DNA of 64,000 nt. Source: Batkoa obscura. Taxonomy: Eukaryota; Entomophthoromycota; Entomophthoromycetes; Entomophthorales; Batkoaceae. The notes beneath the pieces were generated by a model. That model did not search any database. It was not told where the DNA came from and was given only the letters and a program-made list of their open reading frames with translations. The position numbers were made by a program, and so were the translations under genes. Below are positions 12,848 to 25,277 of this stretch, in pieces. Each line of letters begins with the position of its first letter. Within the stretch, counting starts at the first letter, position 1. The stretch spans positions 186,001 to 250,000 of the forward strand of contig JASVEC010000050.1 of the NCBI GenBank assembly GCA_030770535.1. The letters run 5' to 3'.

Positions 12848-15800
12848 TCAAGAATGGGAATTAGAAGGTGGATTGGGTGGTAGCTGAGGGTTAGAAGTAT
12901 CCGGTGCAGGATGAATAGTTGGTTGGTTAGAACTCCTTTGCAATTGCTGTTGCTGTAATTGTTGTCTTTGTTGCAATTGCTGTTGTAGGATATGATTCGC
13001 TTGGATCTGTTGTTGCTGTAAAAATTGGTTTGCCATAGCTGCCTGTTGTGCCATCAACTGTTGGTTATAAGGAATTCGCATTGGGTTTTGCCTTGGTGTT
13101 GAGGTGTTACCATTAAATGCAACAAATTGCATTGGGTGCGGTGAATTAATATTAGTTTGTGAGGGAGGTGCTGGGGTTGGGGTTTGATTGGGTAAAATAG
13201 GAGTAGCACTTGCATTTGTAACGTTATGTGGAGATTCTGCTTGTCCAGCTTTGCCAGCTCCCTTTTTCTTCGACCCTTTCTTCCCTTTAGTAGCCCTTTG
13301 TTTGGTTTGTTTTGCTGATTGACCTCCTTGAGTGGTCTATAATAGATAAATAAACTTATTATAAAAATATATTAAAATGTTACAGGTTGGGTTGGAGCCG
13401 AAGCTACAGGGGTAGCCGCAGTTGTTCCATCTGAAATAAATATTAATATTAAATTTTCACTTAAATGATTTACTATTATTCATAGAAATTGGCATTCTGT
13501 TACGAAACATAGGATTCTGCATTTGTGCCAATTGATTTAAGGTTGCTTGGTTAAGCTGCATAGGATTGATGTTATTTGGATAATTACCACCTCCGGGTCT
13601 GATCATCCCGTCTTGAATTTGTTGTATTAATCTCCTTTGTGCTTCTGCTAATATTCTAGGATCTCCTGGATTACCCTGTAAATTATCATTAAAAAGTGTT
13701 TAAAAAGTATTTTATTGACTCACTTGCTGGCCACCATTTGAACTATGTGGCAATTGCGTATTCTGTATATTATTTATCATTGAATTATGCTGCATTTGCA
13801 ATGCTCTCTGATATAATATAGCATTCTGAGTATTTTGCATATGCGTAGCTAAAGCAATACCTTCCGGAGAGTTCAAATTGAGTTGATTCATGTTAATGCT
13901 TGGCCTCAAATTATTCAATCCTTGAGGCAATCTCCCTCCATTTCTAGCAGCAGCTGCGGCTTGTGCAAACAAAGCAGGATTTGAAAGAATGTTTGGTGGT
14001 ATATATCCAAGTGCTGCATATTGAGATGGATGTAGACCTTGTGGGATATTTGGTTGGATAATGTTACTATTTCCATTTGTTTGGCCAGCTTGATAGTGTT
14101 CAGCAATAATTCTGGCCGCGTTACTAGCTCTAGCTAAAGGAATGTTCCCAAGTGCATTGCGCATAGCATTTGGAATATTTTGGAAGTTTGTAGGAAACCC
14201 AGGCCTCAATACAGGATAAGGCCGCCCACCAATTGTATTCGGTCTTGAAATTGCGATAGGCGGTTGTCCTGGTTGGATTTGAGGTTGAACCTATAAAGAT
14301 ATATAAACAAACAAATATTAGTACAAAATAACGATAAATAATTACTTGTTGAGTAATCTCTTCTTTTTGATCCATCCTTCTTTTAGATATTGGATCCTCG
14401 AGTACTTTAGCTTTTATCAAATCAATTGGATTTATAAAAGAAAGCTGAGTACTAGAAGATGGAGCATCAGATATAATCCCAGATGTATTGTGTGAGTTTG
14501 CTGATAATTGATTTTGTTAAATTAATTTATATTACCAAACTGTAATTACCTGTATGCGTATCTTTCTTTTTCATGGACTTCTTTTTTACAGTTTCGAATG
14601 CAGCAAACCTTGAAGAGGTACGCTTCTTTTCATCATGTACATTATTTGTATTATTTAGCAAATTTAAAGAATTGGAGTTATTATGGTCATTGTTCTGAGC
14701 AGCTGAGTTGGTTGGTGATGTATTTGAAATAAAAGACCATCTTTGAGAACAATCTTGAGCTTTTCTTTTTTGTGATGAGTATAAATTCGAATTATTATTA
14801 AGCAAAGTAGCTAAAAGATCCCAATTGAAAGAAAGTTCTGAAGCCCTTTTTCTTATAAAATTATCCTCAATTGAATTCCATGATGGTTCAAATTTATTTG
14901 ATTTCATATTTGCTATATTCTCTTTTGTAGTTAATGCGGCAGCATTTGTTCGTGTTTTGTTTAAAAGTACTATTTTATTATTATATAACAAATAAATTAT
15001 TTAATATTAACACTTACATGGTAAATCCGAAAATGCTTGGAAATCCAGATTGGAATAATAAGTTGAAGAATCAAATGGCAAATCATTTATAAAAGGAACA
15101 GATAAACCTGAATTGGGAATTTCATCTTGAAAAATAACAAAAGTATCTACCAACCTTTGAATCGGAACAATCGAACCATGTTCTATTATATCTTGGTAAT
15201 TTTCAGTGTTAAGGTTATCAAGTGTATACGTGAGCATATTTTCATAAAATGGGCTATTTTCAGTTTCACCTGCTATTGATTCAGATTTTAAAGAAACATC
15301 GAAAATGCTTGAAGGCATCATATCAACTTAACAAAGTTAAAATATATAAGCGAATAAGTCAATTAAGTTACCATTAGTATCCTTTTTTCTAACGTTTACA
15401 GTACCATCCTTTTTGAAAAATGTTTTTGTTACATGAAGTGATTTATCAGAAGCATTATACCAATCTAAAACAGCGTCAGCTATCGTTTTGGCCATATAAA
15501 CCTTATACTTTTTTTCTTCAACAAAATCTGCTTGCATCCACATCTAAAAACAATGTTAAAATCTAATAATTTAATACGAACAACAATCTTACAGCTTCAT
15601 CTAGAAGATTATCCCAATGAGTTTTCGGCCTCTGTATAGTAGGTTGTCGACTAAATTGCTTGTAACTCCACTCATTCTTTGCAACCAAATTTTCAATTTT
15701 TTCATAAAGCTCACAAATTCTAGAATCGGAATCTTGTACCTATTAATATATTATAAACATTCATACTTCAAAAGCATTAATATCTCATGGTAAATTTAGT

Positions 15801-16938
15801 ACCTTCCAATCATCAGTTGATAATGCTCGTGTAGAATTGGCTACTTGTATATTTAATGGTTTAGATACAATTTTAGAAACGACCTCTTTCAAATCAAAGG
15901 AACGTTGGCTTATATGCGCTTTATTTATTTTGTTTACCATGTCTTTGGCCAGAGACGCTTCTGGAAGTTCATCCAAGTTTTCTTGTGCCTTACCAATACT
16001 AAAGGGCATAGATCTTGGTTTGATATAGGATTTAGAATGAAATTGGAGGGACTAATATAACTTTTAATATGTAGTCTGTTTTAAAAAAAATTGCAATACC
16101 TCAAATAACTCCCTCGCCTTTTTCAAGTAGTTTTCTCTAACACTGCCCTTGTTGCACTCATCTTCAGTGTTATTACCCAAAATTTCTTAAAGTTTTATGT
16201 TGATTAATATTATATTTAGGTAATTTTTAAATACCAATATACCCTAAATTAGGTTAGATAAAAATAATCAGCAATAAATTTTAACTTACTGTATTCGCTT
16301 TTTCTTTAATGAATGAATTTGAGCTATCACTAACAAAGAATTAGAATCAAATGGATATTGGATCAAGCTTAAATACCTGTATGTACCCGATTCTTCGAAT
16401 CTGAGAGGCATAGAGGTTCTTCTTTTCTGAAAATTGTTTTTTTCAAAGATAGAAAAATGGTCTGGGCTATGAGTTTTTGTAACTAAACTATTATTAGTAT
16501 TAATATTAATAAAAAAAAGTAATAAGGTATACAAATTATGTCATCTTGTAATCCCGGAATATTTGAATCCTTATTTGAATTAGAATCACTCTCGTTTTCA
16601 ACTCCGCTTTCGCGATCTTTAATTAATACTGATTCATCAATAGTTAACTCATCTTATAGTTTTTAAAAAAATATTATCTATTGTTTAAATGTTGTCTACC
16701 TGATATATATGACTCGTCTAATTTTTCAACGATAGCTGAAGATGCATTTGGTGACTTGATTAATGTCAAATATTTTGGATTAAACTCATTTTGCGCCTCA
16801 GAAGTATCAAAATTAAAAGCTTCTTCAGACTTTAAACCTGGTTTAAGTTTTCTATCAATTTTTAGTTTTAATAATAAAAAATAATTTAAAATACTCTAAT
16901 TTGTTTATTTCAAAAAATGATGCTTCTTCTTTATACAT
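12848..16938 (-). CDS. VID21: Vid21/Eaf1-like NuA4 scaffold: HSA + SANT domains, Q/N-rich tail
   Basis: Multi-exon gene, the longest in the window. The likely start at 16938 reads MYKEEASFFEINKLE, with exon 2 giving KLKPGLKSEEAF. The mid-region contains an HSA domain across two exons (about 15337-15640): RPKTHWDNLLDEA continuing MWMQADFVEEKKYKVYMAK, the platform that binds actin-related proteins. Further on (about 14527-14991) a SANT/Myb domain reads FEPSWNSIEDNFIRKRASEL and CSQRWSFI. The C-terminal exons (12848-14300) are Gln/Asn/Pro-rich, with poly-Gln near 12950-13030 and a Lys-rich patch. HSA before SANT with a Q-rich tail is the Eaf1/Vid21 architecture, the assembly scaffold of the NuA4 acetyltransferase. 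The exon joins in the N-terminal third are inferred and the first exon is the least certain. Confidence 0.82.
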
Positions 16939-18107
16939 AACAGCCTAAGGGAATGATAAATAATTGAACTTGAAATTTAACCGCTATACTTTTAAGTTTA
17001 GCGTTTATAGCTATGTGAAATAACCAAAGCTGTTCAGTTTGTTATTAAAGGGATGTATAGGTAAATAAAAATTATATAAAACAATATCCTTGGTATGAAG
17101 GTGTGACTATATAGCTGGGACTTTATTATATGCCCTTTGAAATTTTAATCCCTTTTCAATCCTGTCACTTCAAATCGTAACTTTTTTGCAGTCGATTTCC
17201 AGCAAAAATTAATCTCAATCCTGTCCTTAAATTCTTGAAGTTTATCGCAAAATTCAATTTTTGGATTTAGCTTTAGATGCTCAGAATAGTTATTATAGAA
17301 GCACATGAATTTTTGTATAAAATGAAATGAATGTAGTGTTACACTTTACTGTTTATCTATATAAGTTAATCTTTCGTATTTAATCTTTCGTATTCAATAT
17401 TTGAAAAACATAAACCTTTTTTCAATATCCGCACTTTCTATATTCTCATATTTTAACTACATGGATAGAAAAATGATTTGGATGTTTTTACCATAATAAA
17501 AATGTTTAAAAAAATATCATTTAAATACTGTTAAAGGTAGTTATATAAATAAGCCACTTTATATCATTTATCATTAATACATTATAAGTTTTAAATATAG
17601 TTTCAAATATAACAAATGATTTGACATTATGTTATAATTATATTATTAGAATTTTTATTAGTTTTAAAAGGCATTAGAATATATATATAGGAATGTTTTT
17701 TTTATTTCATTACTTTTTCCATCTTTTAAGCGCTATTTGAGTGGAAAGATTGTTAGTAAAATTCTCAAACAAAAAAATCTATCCCCATATAACATATTTT
17801 AGATTTAAAATTTTAAATGATATATTTGAAATTTATATTGTATTTAGTTCTAAACCCTTAAATTTAAAGTATCAATAATAAAAAATTAAATAATATGCGA
17901 ATAGTGATAAATTAAGTGTTAAGAATTAAAACCTTTAGGTTATAATGTTTATTTTTAATTTTAATTTTTTTTAATAAATGTAAGCAAGGAAAGAGGGATT
18001 TTAATTTTAATAAATTATTTAAAATTAATTTAAGTTCCTATATCAAATTCTCTAAAGCTTATAAAAACAATACAATTCACTTAAAGAAATTACAATAACA
18101 CAATAAA
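16939..18107. other. intergenic with one miniature element
   Basis: Spacer of about 1.2 kb between the VID21 start and the RIB3 stop. It contains the 104-bp element at 17686-17789. No other structure recognised. Confidence 0.55.
17686..17789 (+). mobile_element. 104-bp miniature inverted-repeat element, copy 2
   Basis: Begins TATAGGAATGT, ends CTATCCCCATA, and shares the interior CATCTTTTAAGCGCTATTTG and GTTAGTAAAAT with the copies at 16-119 and 54525-54628. Length is exactly 104 bp. Its left terminus is the most diverged of the three, so it is probably the oldest. No target duplication is clear. Confidence 0.7.
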
Positions 18108-18987
18108 TTACACATTAATCTTTTGGCGATATTTTACCAAGTCTTCGATAGTGATGATCTTGATATTATATAACTCGGAAAACTTTAGGCAATCATCACG
18201 TCGTTTCATAGTACCATCATCATTAACGATCTCTCCTATAATTCCCGCTGGGAATACCCCTGATAATTTACAAAGATCTATAATGCTATTAAAATACGAA
18301 TAATGCAATAAAACATGTAACTTACCCACACATGCCTCTGTATGACCTGGTCTTTCTAATACCCCTCCGGCAACTGCTCTAAGTGGTAAAATATGACCTG
18401 GTTTGATAAAAGCGTCCCCACTGATTATTTTTGGATCTCCTAATGCAGCGCATGTCTTTGCTCTATCAGAAGCGGATATGCCTGTAGTTGTGCCTAAAAA
18501 AATTAAATATTGTAAGATTAAATGCAATTTGTGTAACTATAATATTTACCTTCTTTTAGATCGATTGAAACACCATAGGCAGTTCTTAATGGATCTGTTG
18601 GGTTTGGTACCATTAAAGGAATATCAAGTTGCTCTAATCTTTCGGCCGTAGTTGGGGCACAAACGTAACCACTAATATAATATAAATATTTAAACAACTA
18701 TCTTTTTTAGCTTTACTTACCTTGAATAACGAATTAAAAACGCCATCTTTTCAGGAGTTATATGTTCGGCAGCGATTATGAGATCTCCTTCATTTTCACG
18801 GTCTTCATTATCCATTACGATTAAAAATTCGCCCTTTGCTAGTAACAATTGATTAACATATTGTAGTATAGTATAAAATAAAAAGAGAATATCATGCTTA
18901 GTTAATAAGATACTTACCAAAACCATTTAATGCTTCAGGAATAGAATCGAACTTTTCTTTTAATATATTGACTTGATCAGTAACCAT
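18108..18987 (-). CDS. RIB3: 3,4-dihydroxy-2-butanone 4-phosphate synthase (riboflavin)
   Basis: Converts ribulose 5-phosphate to formate and the four-carbon riboflavin precursor. Five exons give about 208 residues. Start [20 protein letters not shown]; after the first intron the metal/substrate motif [20 protein letters not shown]; then SGYVCAP, the loop [14 protein letters not shown], and [16 protein letters not shown] spanning an intron. The tail reads [15 protein letters not shown]. The length is normal for fungal monofunctional RIB3 with no GTP cyclohydrolase II fusion. Acceptors are TTTAG/TATAG type throughout. All signature acidic and His residues are present. Confidence 0.95.
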
Positions 18988-20203
18988 TCTTATACTATTT
19001 ATTTTGAATTAAAAAAATCAAAGAAGGTTAAAAGTCATCTTATTTATACTTTATTATGATATGTTTGCAGTTTTAATACTCTATAATTATAATTAGTACT
19101 ACTTAAAATTAGTAGATGATTGATTGGTTTGATTTGTTCGATGGCCAATTAACTTTATGATTTAGTAATAAGTTCAAATTTGGAGATGCCTATTCTTTGA
19201 CTTTTCGCCTTTATGACCAACTCCATGAAAATTTATCCTAATTATTTATATATAGTATTTTAAAAAAGGATGTATTTTAACATAAAGTTTAAATGGTAAT
19301 TATTTTATTTTATTATATTATTTGTTATACTTAGTATTCCTTCAATTCAATATTAATAGAATTATATTAAACTTATTGTAAGAGTGTTGGATTACTAATT
19401 TGAAAGTTAAATTTTTTTATTAGAAATCCTTACATAATCAAAGGGTTTTAATTTCGGAAGTTGGTGTAATGGGCAAATAAAAAAGCACAAGTTACACTGA
19501 TTTCAATCTAATAAATTTAACATTATTTGCTTAAAGAAACTATGCCCTGCTTAGAATTAATAATTCAAGTTTATAAACATTCAAATGTTTTTATTACAAA
19601 TGAAAAAAACTAATTTTACAAAACAAAAATATTTATAATAAACATAGTACACAACAATAGAATATTTTTTATAAATCAATTCTTTACTTTAAATTAGATA
19701 TTTTTTAAAATCAAATTAGATAAAAACCAGTATAAATATAGTTCAATTATCATGCTACTTTATGATGGCATAACAAATATCCACTATATCTGTTACATTA
19801 CTCCCTTTTTACTATTAATCAAATAAAACATTCGAGAGTTCAAACCTTTACAAGTTTAAAAAAATTATAAACGAGACCAAAAGACATTCTCGTATATCAT
19901 GTCAAGCATCTTTTAGTAATGTGAAAAATGTTTTACAATTTTACAAGGCCAGTCAATTGCAAGACTTCAAGAATTTAACAGAATATCATCCCATTTTATA
20001 AAATCCTGTTTATGGCTAAGTTTGGTCAACAAAATATAAAAAAGTATTTATAATATTTCAATTAAATTTTATCTACGTATTAAATAACAGTTGTAATAAG
20101 TTTTAGTATACACTTTATTTAATATAATGAAATAATGAATATTTATTATTAACTAAGATCAACTTCTTATTTCATTACAAAAGACTAGGTTTAGGATCTA
20201 AAA
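18988..20203. other. intergenic
   Basis: About 1.2 kb, A+T-rich, upstream of RIB3 and downstream of the next leftward gene. No coding exon, RNA gene or repeat recognised. Confidence 0.5.
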
Positions 20204-21031
20204 TTAATTAACCCAAGCGCTAAAGAGAACAGCTAACGCAGAGATATTAATCAAAGACACAGTAGAGCTTGTAGCACCTGAGTCGGTGATCACTTTCTTG
20301 ATTTTAGTAGTAAAAGTCATCGTTTTGGTTTGCGTAGTACCATTAACTACTTCAGTAGATAAACTAGTATTTGTAATTTCTTCTTCAACCTCAGTAGTCT
20401 TTACACCTAAAGTTTGAATTAGAATCGAGTTATTTTCTAAATTAAGTAAAAGTACCTGTTGGTGTGAATTTGCTCTTTGTTTCTATTATTTATTTTTAGT
20501 AGTATTTATTGATTTGTTGTATTTAGTTTACCTTGAGGTTTATCCCTTTCTTCACTCTTAGTGGTTTTTGGAGTGTCATCTGACTTAGATGGATCTTTAG
20601 TTGGGATTGGTGTTAGTTCTTTAGTTGATTCTTTGGTAGAATCTTTTGTAGACTCTTTGGTTGTTTCTTTAGTTTCTTCCTTTGTGGTAGTTTTAATAGG
20701 CTTTTCTTCAGTCTTAGTAGATCTAGTGGTGGGTTTTTCACTACTCTTGGTTTCTTCAGATTTACTTGGGGTATCTGTTGCTTTCGTTTCTTTAGGCTTT
20801 TCAACAGTTCCTTTGCTTCCAGATTCTACATCTGATCCAGTGCCCAAGTCTGTTGTAACTTTAAAACTATTAAATATAAATATGAAAAGTGTTGAATTTA
20901 TCTACCTCCTTGTATGTTATCTGACGAAGCACTAGATACTAAAGCAACTATAATATTGTTATATGTGATGTATATAAATAACAAGTTTTATTACTTAAGA
21001 TAGCGAATAATAAAGTGTGTGAAAATCTCAT
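20204..21031 (-). CDS. GPI-type secreted protein with Lys/Thr/Glu-rich low-complexity stalk
   Basis: About five exons. The start MRFSHTLLFAIL plus ALVSSASSDN in exon 2 forms a signal peptide. The main exon is a charged stalk built from degenerate TKEETKETTKESTKDSTKES and SKSEETKSSEKPTTRS repeats, suggesting O-mannosylation sites interleaved with charges. The last exon ends in VNGTTQTKTMTF, then SGATSSTVSLINISALAVLF and SAWVN, a hydrophobic tail typical of a GPI-anchor signal. Probably a cell-wall or plasma-membrane protein. It lies directly downstream of a similar gene on the same strand (21837-22547) and may be its tandem paralogue. No enzymatic domain is seen. Confidence 0.72.
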
Positions 21032-21836
21032 TTTAGTCTAAATTATATAAAAATGAATAGAGTCTTCGAAGTTCATTTTATTTAAATATTCTAAAAATTA
21101 ATGTTCTTCTTTCACCACCCAAATTAAGTAATATATTCGATTAACTTTTTTTAATAGCATTGATAAGTACTAGTACCAAGCTAAAGTAAATTATAAATAA
21201 ATTGATTATTTAATTAGTTGTTTTTATAAAATAAATACAAAAATAATGATTAGTTATACTGATAGCTTATTATTTATAAATAACTTTTATTTTTATTTCA
21301 AAGCTTGACTTTTTTCGAGATTTGTCTTATGAAAACTTTATTCTATCTCATTTTCGATTATTTAATTCGTCCACTTTTACATGGAAAATTATAGGCTGAT
21401 AATAAATTGATATTTTTCAGTGGCTTTAAAATTAAACTTTACAATTTTATAAGAACCTATTCTTTTAAAGATAATATAAAAACCCAATGTAAAAATATAC
21501 CAAAAACATCTCTGTTTTACATTAAATTATTAACACACAAATAACGTAAAACTGAGAATTCTTAAAATACATATTCTGTTCAAAACTAATTTTTTTTAAT
21601 ACATCCAATATTTTATTTAGCAAATTATAGCTTTACTGCTTATAATTTTGAACTAAAAATAACTTTATTTTTAAAAATAAGGTTCTAATTATAAATGTAA
21701 TTAAAAATATAAAAATTTCACATCGTGTAATTTTAAAAACGTAGCTATTCAACAAACAGTATAATACGCTATTATAATCAGATATTAAAAATAATTTAAA
21801 ATATACAACTTATTACATGCTATATTAATTATTTAT
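21032..21836. other. intergenic
   Basis: About 0.8 kb spacer between two same-strand wall-protein genes. A+T-rich, with no recognisable feature; presumed to hold the promoter of the 20204-21031 gene. Confidence 0.5.
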
Positions 21837-22547
21837 TTACATGAAAATCAAATTGAGAATGAAAAAATAGACGATAGATTGAGCAATAGTGAAATAAGGC
21901 ATCAGGAAGGCACTGGAATCAGTGGCAACAGTTTTTGGAATTTTGGATGTGATAACACTGGTTTGGGTACTAGTTTTGCCATCAACAACAGTAGTTATAA
22001 GACTTGTTTTGGTAACATACTCATCGCCGCCACTTGGTGGGTCTTGAATACAAAAATTTAGCCTAATTTAATAAAATAGTTTATCCTATCGTTACCTTTA
22101 GTTTTAGGTGGTGGGTTGGCAGTAACAGTTTGAGTCAAAGTAACTGGTGGGTTATTCGTAATAGTAGGAGGTTTGTCTGAAGTAACAGGAGGTTTGTCTG
22201 AAGTTATGGGCGGCTTATCAGAGGTAACAGGAGGTTTATCAGAGGTAACAGGAGGTTTGTCCGAAGTAACTGGGGGTTTGTCTGAAGTAGCTGGTGGTTT
22301 ATCCGAAGTTACTGGTGGGGTACTCGTAGGTTCTGGTGTTTCGCCTGTTGGAATTGAAACATCACCTATTATTTTTTAACTAAAATAAATTAATAGTTAT
22401 TAATGATGCTACCAGCGGCATTAGGTCGGCCATCTACTGCAGCACTTTGGATAGCACCTACTACATGAGATGATTAATATTGGATTAAAGTGAATGAAAA
22501 TCAATTGTACCTAGAAATAATAATAAAATTGAAGAATTAAATTTCAT
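21837..22547 (-). CDS. GPI-type secreted protein with TSDKPPV tandem repeats
   Basis: Signal peptide MKFNSSILLLFL in exon 1, continued by GAIQSAAVDGRPNAA after a short intron. The central exon (about 22105-22365) carries about seven copies of a seven-residue unit, TSDKPPV (with A or I variants), flanked by PTSTPP and ITNNPPVTLTQTV. The final exon encodes DPPSGGDEYVTKTSLITTVV, then AFLMPYFTIAQSIVYFFILN, a hydrophobic C-terminus consistent with GPI attachment. The Pro/Thr/Ser repeat suggests an extended, O-glycosylated wall stalk. The joins around the third exon are inferred from GT/AG sites and less certain. The mirror open frame on the plus strand is the antisense of the repeat. Confidence 0.7.
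22173..22318 (-). repeat. 21-bp coding tandem repeat (TSDKPPV units)
   Basis: About seven near-identical 21-bp units inside the wall-protein gene. Third-position differences between units show they are not freshly duplicated, but length polymorphism between strains is likely. Confidence 0.85.
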
Positions 22548-23297
22548 TTTTAATTAAAAACTATTAATTAACTAATTTTTATACTTTATATACTTTTTAA
22601 GCGGGTTAAATTAAACTTGTTTTTTATGAAAGTTATTTTTAAATTTAGTATACTCCTTTTTGATTTCATTTATAGTCACTTGAATTTTTCATTTTCTATT
22701 TATATTTATTAAGGTCACGATATACACTCATAAATAGAATAATAAATCATATAACATTTATTGCAGTTCAACAGTTGATATATCGTATTCTAAAAATAAA
22801 ACTTTACTTTGTCATTGTAATAATTTAGAATTTGTCATCAAATTTGTAGCATAGAATAATTTAATAAATGTTTAACCTTATATTTCATAAAATAAAAATT
22901 GGGCACCTCCAATTCAGTCATTTTGATTTTTTTTCTTTGAAATCAATATCATCTTCATTCTCTAACTTTCTTCTAATAACTCCAAGTTTGTATTCAATTA
23001 GTCATTGTTGACACGAGCAATTGGCATAAGAAAAGCTTGAAGGATACTAGTTAAACCTTTGGATTTAAATATGTGTCTTTATGAAACTGAAATCTAAATG
23101 TTACAAAGAGTGAAAATAAGGATATTTTATTGAATAAAATAATAGTAGACTATATTTGTGAACCAATTTTATATCATTAATTTAAAGTGTGACTGCTATT
23201 AGATTTCAAATTCATATCTTATTTTTATGTATTTTAATGATATGTATAAAAGTATCATAAATTAGTGATATAATATATAAGCAATAGTTTATTGTTG
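22548..23297. other. intergenic
   Basis: About 0.75 kb between the start of the TSDKPPV gene and the carboxypeptidase stop. A+T-rich; nothing further seen. Confidence 0.5.
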
Positions 23298-24971
23298 TTA
23301 AAATCCCTTATTATAAATCCAACGATTAACCATTTCCAAAGCATTTTCTGGTTGATCATAAGGGACCTAAAAAAAAGGTTAATATTATGCAACTTATACA
23401 TGCAATGTAATTACCATATGCCCTGCATTGAATACTCTTAAAAAGGTGAAATGTTCATGACTACGTACTTCACCTGCAGGCTTACCAGTTTTTTTATTAA
23501 TCCAGGTCTTATCTTTTTTGTTAGAAAATTGGTCGTGACCTGGCCACTCTAAGTTAACAGTCCATGCTTTACTTCCAATCCAATTACAAATAAAATCAGC
23601 ATCACCGTTATAAACTAACACTTTAATACCACCAGATAATAATATAGGGATATCACGTACAAACGGATACATACTAATAAATTAATACAAAAATTATAAA
23701 TTAAAATAGTAAATTACAGATCTCCAGTAATTGTAAATCCAGTATTGACAGAGTTACTACAAGATTCATATTTATCAACTTTAACACCAAGTTCTTTCAT
23801 AACGTGTGGTAGATTATAATAAGACTCAAGATCATCGATAATATCATAACATAAATCATTATCTCCACACTTTCTACGCACATCATAAGGATTCATACCT
23901 GATTTCATATAAGGGGTTTCCATAACATTTGAGCAGTATAAAGAGGCAGGCACACACGTAATAAAACTAGTAAAATCATAACAAGATTTAATCATCTTTT
24001 TACATTTTGGGAAATTAGCACGCATTTTGTCACAGACTGGTTTTGGTAAAACAGGAGCATATGTATTATTACATGCCATATCTGGGTAATATTCATACTG
24101 TACTAATGGATCTGTTACTCCGTTTCCAATACCGATACTTTTTAAATTAATATAATTGGATGGTTCTGCTACTATGTTATTTTCATGAACTACTTTGGCT
24201 AACTCAGGTACGTAATGTCCACCATAAGATTCGCCAAAAATATGAAATTCAAGGTGACGATATTTTGGAAACTCTTTAAAAAATAATTGTAAAAATGGAT
24301 AAAGTTCTTTAGTTGAAGCTATGGTATTGGTTGGTGTACCTGTACCATAAGAAAACCCGGTATTGATAGGCTGATAATTTTAATATTTTAGTGAAAATAA
24401 CAAATAAAAATAAATTACTTGATCAACGTAAAGAATGTTTGCATTACTATTCCAACTATGAGGATGGATATTTGTACCATTTCCGAATTTATTGACTCTA
24501 CATGGTCCATTTTCCATTAATAAACCTAACATAGAAGAACAGCCTGGACCACCATTAAGCCATAAAATTAATGGATCTTTACTTGGGTTATTTCTTGATT
24601 CAAAAAACCAAAAGAAAAAATGCTTATTTGATTTTGTATCTAAATAACCAGAATACTAAAACAATATTAATATTAAATATTGTAAATTAAACTAAATATT
24701 TTACTTGTTGAACTTTATCACATAACTTTGGCTCTTTAATACGTATAGCATAATTTGGATACTCCTTATCCATAAGTACTTTTCCTTCCCAATCATTTTG
24801 TAAAGTATTTAAATCAAATGGATATAATTCCTCTACCATTTCGTTCATCTCTTCCATTTCCTTATCTAAATTAAAAAGTTGATTTACTTTTTTAAACGAG
24901 GTTTGCTTGAATGCAACTATGACAGATGTCATAATGCTAAATAGCAATAGAATAGTTCTAATGTTGTTCAT
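23298..24971 (-). CDS. PRC1: carboxypeptidase Y-type serine carboxypeptidase
   Basis: S10-family vacuolar serine carboxypeptidase. The start [20 protein letters not shown] is a signal peptide, followed by an acidic segment shorter than the yeast propeptide. After the first intron come YSGYLD and [14 protein letters not shown] (oxyanion/substrate loop), INTGFSYG, the nucleophile elbow [12 protein letters not shown], the lid region with paired cysteines ([33 protein letters not shown]), [14 protein letters not shown] (catalytic Asp) and FNAGHMVPYDQP (catalytic His). The last two sit on separate exons at the 3' end. All catalytic residues are present. It diverges from RCE1, with 306 bp between starts. 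Confidence 0.93.
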
Positions 24972-25277
24972 CTTGTTTTATAGTTAAACTAAATAAAAAG
25001 CAGCTATTATTTTGAATTTTTTCAATTAAATTATAGTGAATGACGTATTATAGTAGTTTAAAAAGTTACTGGTTTAGAATTTATTTTAAGTTGTTTAATT
25101 AGAAATTTTTTGCTATATAAAATAATTTTCAGGTAAAAGGAACATACTAAAATAGTAAGCTGCAATATCCAAACTCCATCATAATTTTAATTGGAAGTAA
25201 ACAAAATTAAAACTGGTTTTAAACTTAGAAAGTAATAGCAGCACTATAGAAATTGATAATAATAACAGATTAGAGAA
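24972..25277. promoter_or_regulatory. shared divergent upstream region of PRC1-type gene and RCE1
   Basis: Only 306 bp separate the two start codons, so both promoters must lie here or overlap. A+T-rich with no motif I can name. Confidence 0.5.

Noticed and set aside
20561-20935. Plus-strand Val/Ser-rich open frame of 124 aa, and a similar one at 45366-45659
   Set aside because: Both are antisense reflections of Thr/Lys-rich wall-protein repeats.
22173-22379. Plus-strand open frame of repeated GGLSEVT units
   Set aside because: Mirror of the TSDKPPV repeat gene on the minus strand, which has a signal peptide, introns and a GPI-type tail.
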